A stretch of 64,000 nucleotides of DNA from Phycisphaerae bacterium (GTDB lineage: Bacteria > Planctomycetota > Phycisphaerae > Sedimentisphaerales > Anaerobacaceae): the NCBI GenBank assembly GCA_016782865.1, contig JADHXR010000018.1, positions 1-64,000 of the forward strand. The letters run 5' to 3'. The stretch's first letter is position 1. Every line of letters starts with the position of its first letter. Positions 62,856 through 64,000 of this stretch are shown piece after piece. The translations under genes and the position numbers were made by a program. A model generated the notes under the pieces. The model saw nothing but the letters and a program-made list of their open reading frames with translations, was not told the DNA's origin and made no database searches.

Positions 62856-64000
62856 ATGTTTGCATCTCGTAGTGAAACGACAGCAACTCTCTCGGGAGCT
62901 GACTCAAAAATCGGAAAGAGTGTCCCTGCAAAACTCCTTTGTGCCGCCTTCCTCGCAGCGGTCCTCTCCGCGACCGGCTTGGCCCGGGAACCATGGAGGT
63001 TTATTGTTACCTGTGACAGCCGAGGCCGTGACGACGGTATCGAAAAGACTGTTCTGCGTGAGCTTGTCACCGAAATCAGAAGCAGTGGGGTCGACTTCGT
63101 ATTGTTTCCCGGCGATCTGGTTTCAGGTCACTCGGCGGGTGAACCGGCTCAGTTCGAAGCCCAGATCAGAGTCTGGCTGGAGGAAATGAAACCGGTCCGA
63201 GATGACGACATCAGCGTCTATGTCTGTCGCGGCAACCATGAGATTGCTGACGCTTGGGGTGCTTACGGAGACTCCAACCTGGACCCTGACGACAACTTCG
63301 CCACGCGATGGCTCGACGTCTTCGGCAATGACCTCTATCCCGAGCACATGCTGGGCGATAACGGGCCTGTCGGCGAAAAGTATATGACCTACTCGGTCAC
63401 GCATAAGAACGCTCTTGTCGTCCTGCTCGATCAGTATGCCGGCATCGAGCATCGCGCCGTTCACAAGATAAACCAGCAGTGGCTCGACGATCAGTTGGCG
63501 ACAAACGCCACCCAGCATATCTTCGTTGCAGGCCACGAACCAGCTTTCAGAGCGTTGCACTCTGATTGCCTCGATAATTACCCGTCTGAGCGTGACGCTT
63601 TCTGGGCCGGCATAAGAGATGCCGGCGGGCGAACGTATTTCTGCGGCCACGACCATTTCTATGACCACGCCCGCGTTGACGACGGTGACGGTGACCCGAA
63701 CAACGACGTCCACCAGTACATAATTGGGACTGCCGGGGCGCCGCCCTATAGCTGGTCTCCCCCCTACCCCGGCAATAACACCGACCACACCGTAGAACAA
63801 CTGCATCACGCCGAGGGGTACGGTTACACACTCGTCGAAGTTGACGGACCTGACGCCACCCTAACCTGGATGGAGCGCAACAGCAACGATCTGACAGTTC
63901 AGGCCACATACGAACCTCGTGAGGCATGGATTTACACTGTCACTGGCGAGTTGATCGTGTTGGCGCCTAACGCCGGCGAAAGACTGGTCGCGGCAAATCC
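62856..64000 (+). CDS. Secreted calcineurin-like metallophosphoesterase, 3' end beyond window
   Basis: Starts at ATG 62856 and stays open to the last base (381 codons), so the C-terminus is cut by the window edge. A signal-like hydrophobic stretch (LLCAAFLAAVLSATGLA) precedes the domain. The metal-site blocks are in order: CDSRG, FPGDLVSGH, CRGNHE, AGHEPAF and CGHDHFYDHA. Only the first block is unusual, with DSR in place of DxH. It follows the dockerin protein by 14 nt and is probably its operon partner. Substrate unknown; the family hydrolyses phosphate esters. Confidence 0.85.
   Translation, partial: MFASRSETTATLSGADSKIGKSVPAKLLCAAFLAAVLSATGLAREPWRFIVTCDSRGRDDGIEKTVLRELVTEIRSSGVDFVLFPGDLVSGHSAGEPAQFEAQIRVWLEEMKPVRDDDISVYVCRGNHEIADAWGAYGDSNLDPDDNFATRWLDVFGNDLYPEHMLGDNGPVGEKYMTYSVTHKNALVVLLDQYAGIEHRAVHKINQQWLDDQLATNATQHIFVAGHEPAFRALHSDCLDNYPSERDAFWAGIRDAGGRTYFCGHDHFYDHARVDDGDGDPNNDVHQYIIGTAGAPPYSWSPPYPGNNTDHTVEQLHHAEGYGYTLVEVDGPDATLTWMERNSNDLTVQATYEPREAWIYTVTGELIVLAPNAGERLVAAN

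Noticed and set aside
63123-63809. Minus-strand frame of 228 residues near the window end
   Set aside because: The plus strand encodes a metallophosphoesterase with ordered metal motifs through the same bases.

Overview
The window reads as chromosome of a planctomycete-type bacterium, most probably class Phycisphaerae (Sedimentisphaerales-like). This is inferred from gene content, not from any marker gene. The signs are a GTG-start prepilin-like protein, secreted LamG and Fn3-like proteins, a Tat-exported sulfatase next to a Tat-exported Gfo/Idh oxidoreductase, a MoxR-DUF58-BatA-VWA-DUF4159 operon, a planctomycete-style exosortase locus, dockerin and PKD proteases, and pyruvate:ferredoxin oxidoreductase. 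PFOR together with corrinoid methyl transfer suggests anaerobic life. No rRNA, tRNA or CRISPR array was seen.

Layout. 1-1.1 kb: 5'-truncated IS66 transposase. 1.1-5.1 kb: secreted LamG protein and a prepilin-like protein (minus strand). 5.5-8.7 kb: a compact three-gene methyl-transfer cassette on the plus strand: corrinoid protein, homocysteine S-methyltransferase and an MttB-superfamily methyltransferase without a pyrrolysine codon. 8.7-12.8 kb: repeat-rich DNA with a membrane coiled-coil protein, a REP-associated tyrosine transposase (RAYT) between inverted repeats, and a headless coding fragment. 12.8-28.4 kb: an eight-gene minus-strand operon joined largely by ATGA or TAATG overlaps: DUF4159, MoxR, DUF58, BatA/VWA, second VWA, a beta-rich exported protein, a 1100-residue membrane coiled-coil protein and a PA14/PKD protein. 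Three of these genes carry dispersed-repeat DNA at or near their 5' ends. 28.5-31.6 kb: sulfatase and oxidoreductase.

31.6-37.3 kb is an unusual decay zone. It holds a truncated acyl-carrier-like gene fused to a RAYT remnant with its REPs; a 0.3-kb duplication of a zinc-ribbon gene flanking a divergent NRAMP-like transporter, one copy having lost a Cys ligand; a tiny remnant retaining only the two ends of a membrane-protein gene; a zeta-like ATPase reduced to its Walker A region in front of its small partner gene; and a membrane protein with an in-frame TGA.

37.4-49.5 kb (minus strand) is an exopolysaccharide/exosortase locus: Wza-like exporter, exosortase, EpsI-like protein, 1670-residue TPR protein, Wzz/BY-kinase and sugar epimerase. 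50-54.5 kb: PFOR followed by a lipoprotein. 54.9-57.3 kb: subtilisin-PKD protease. 57.4-60.8 kb: pyrR-pyrB-pyrC and a NYN-domain nuclease. 61-64 kb: an S8-fold dockerin protein without the catalytic Asp, then a secreted metallophosphoesterase that runs off the window end. That last gene has no stop in the window.
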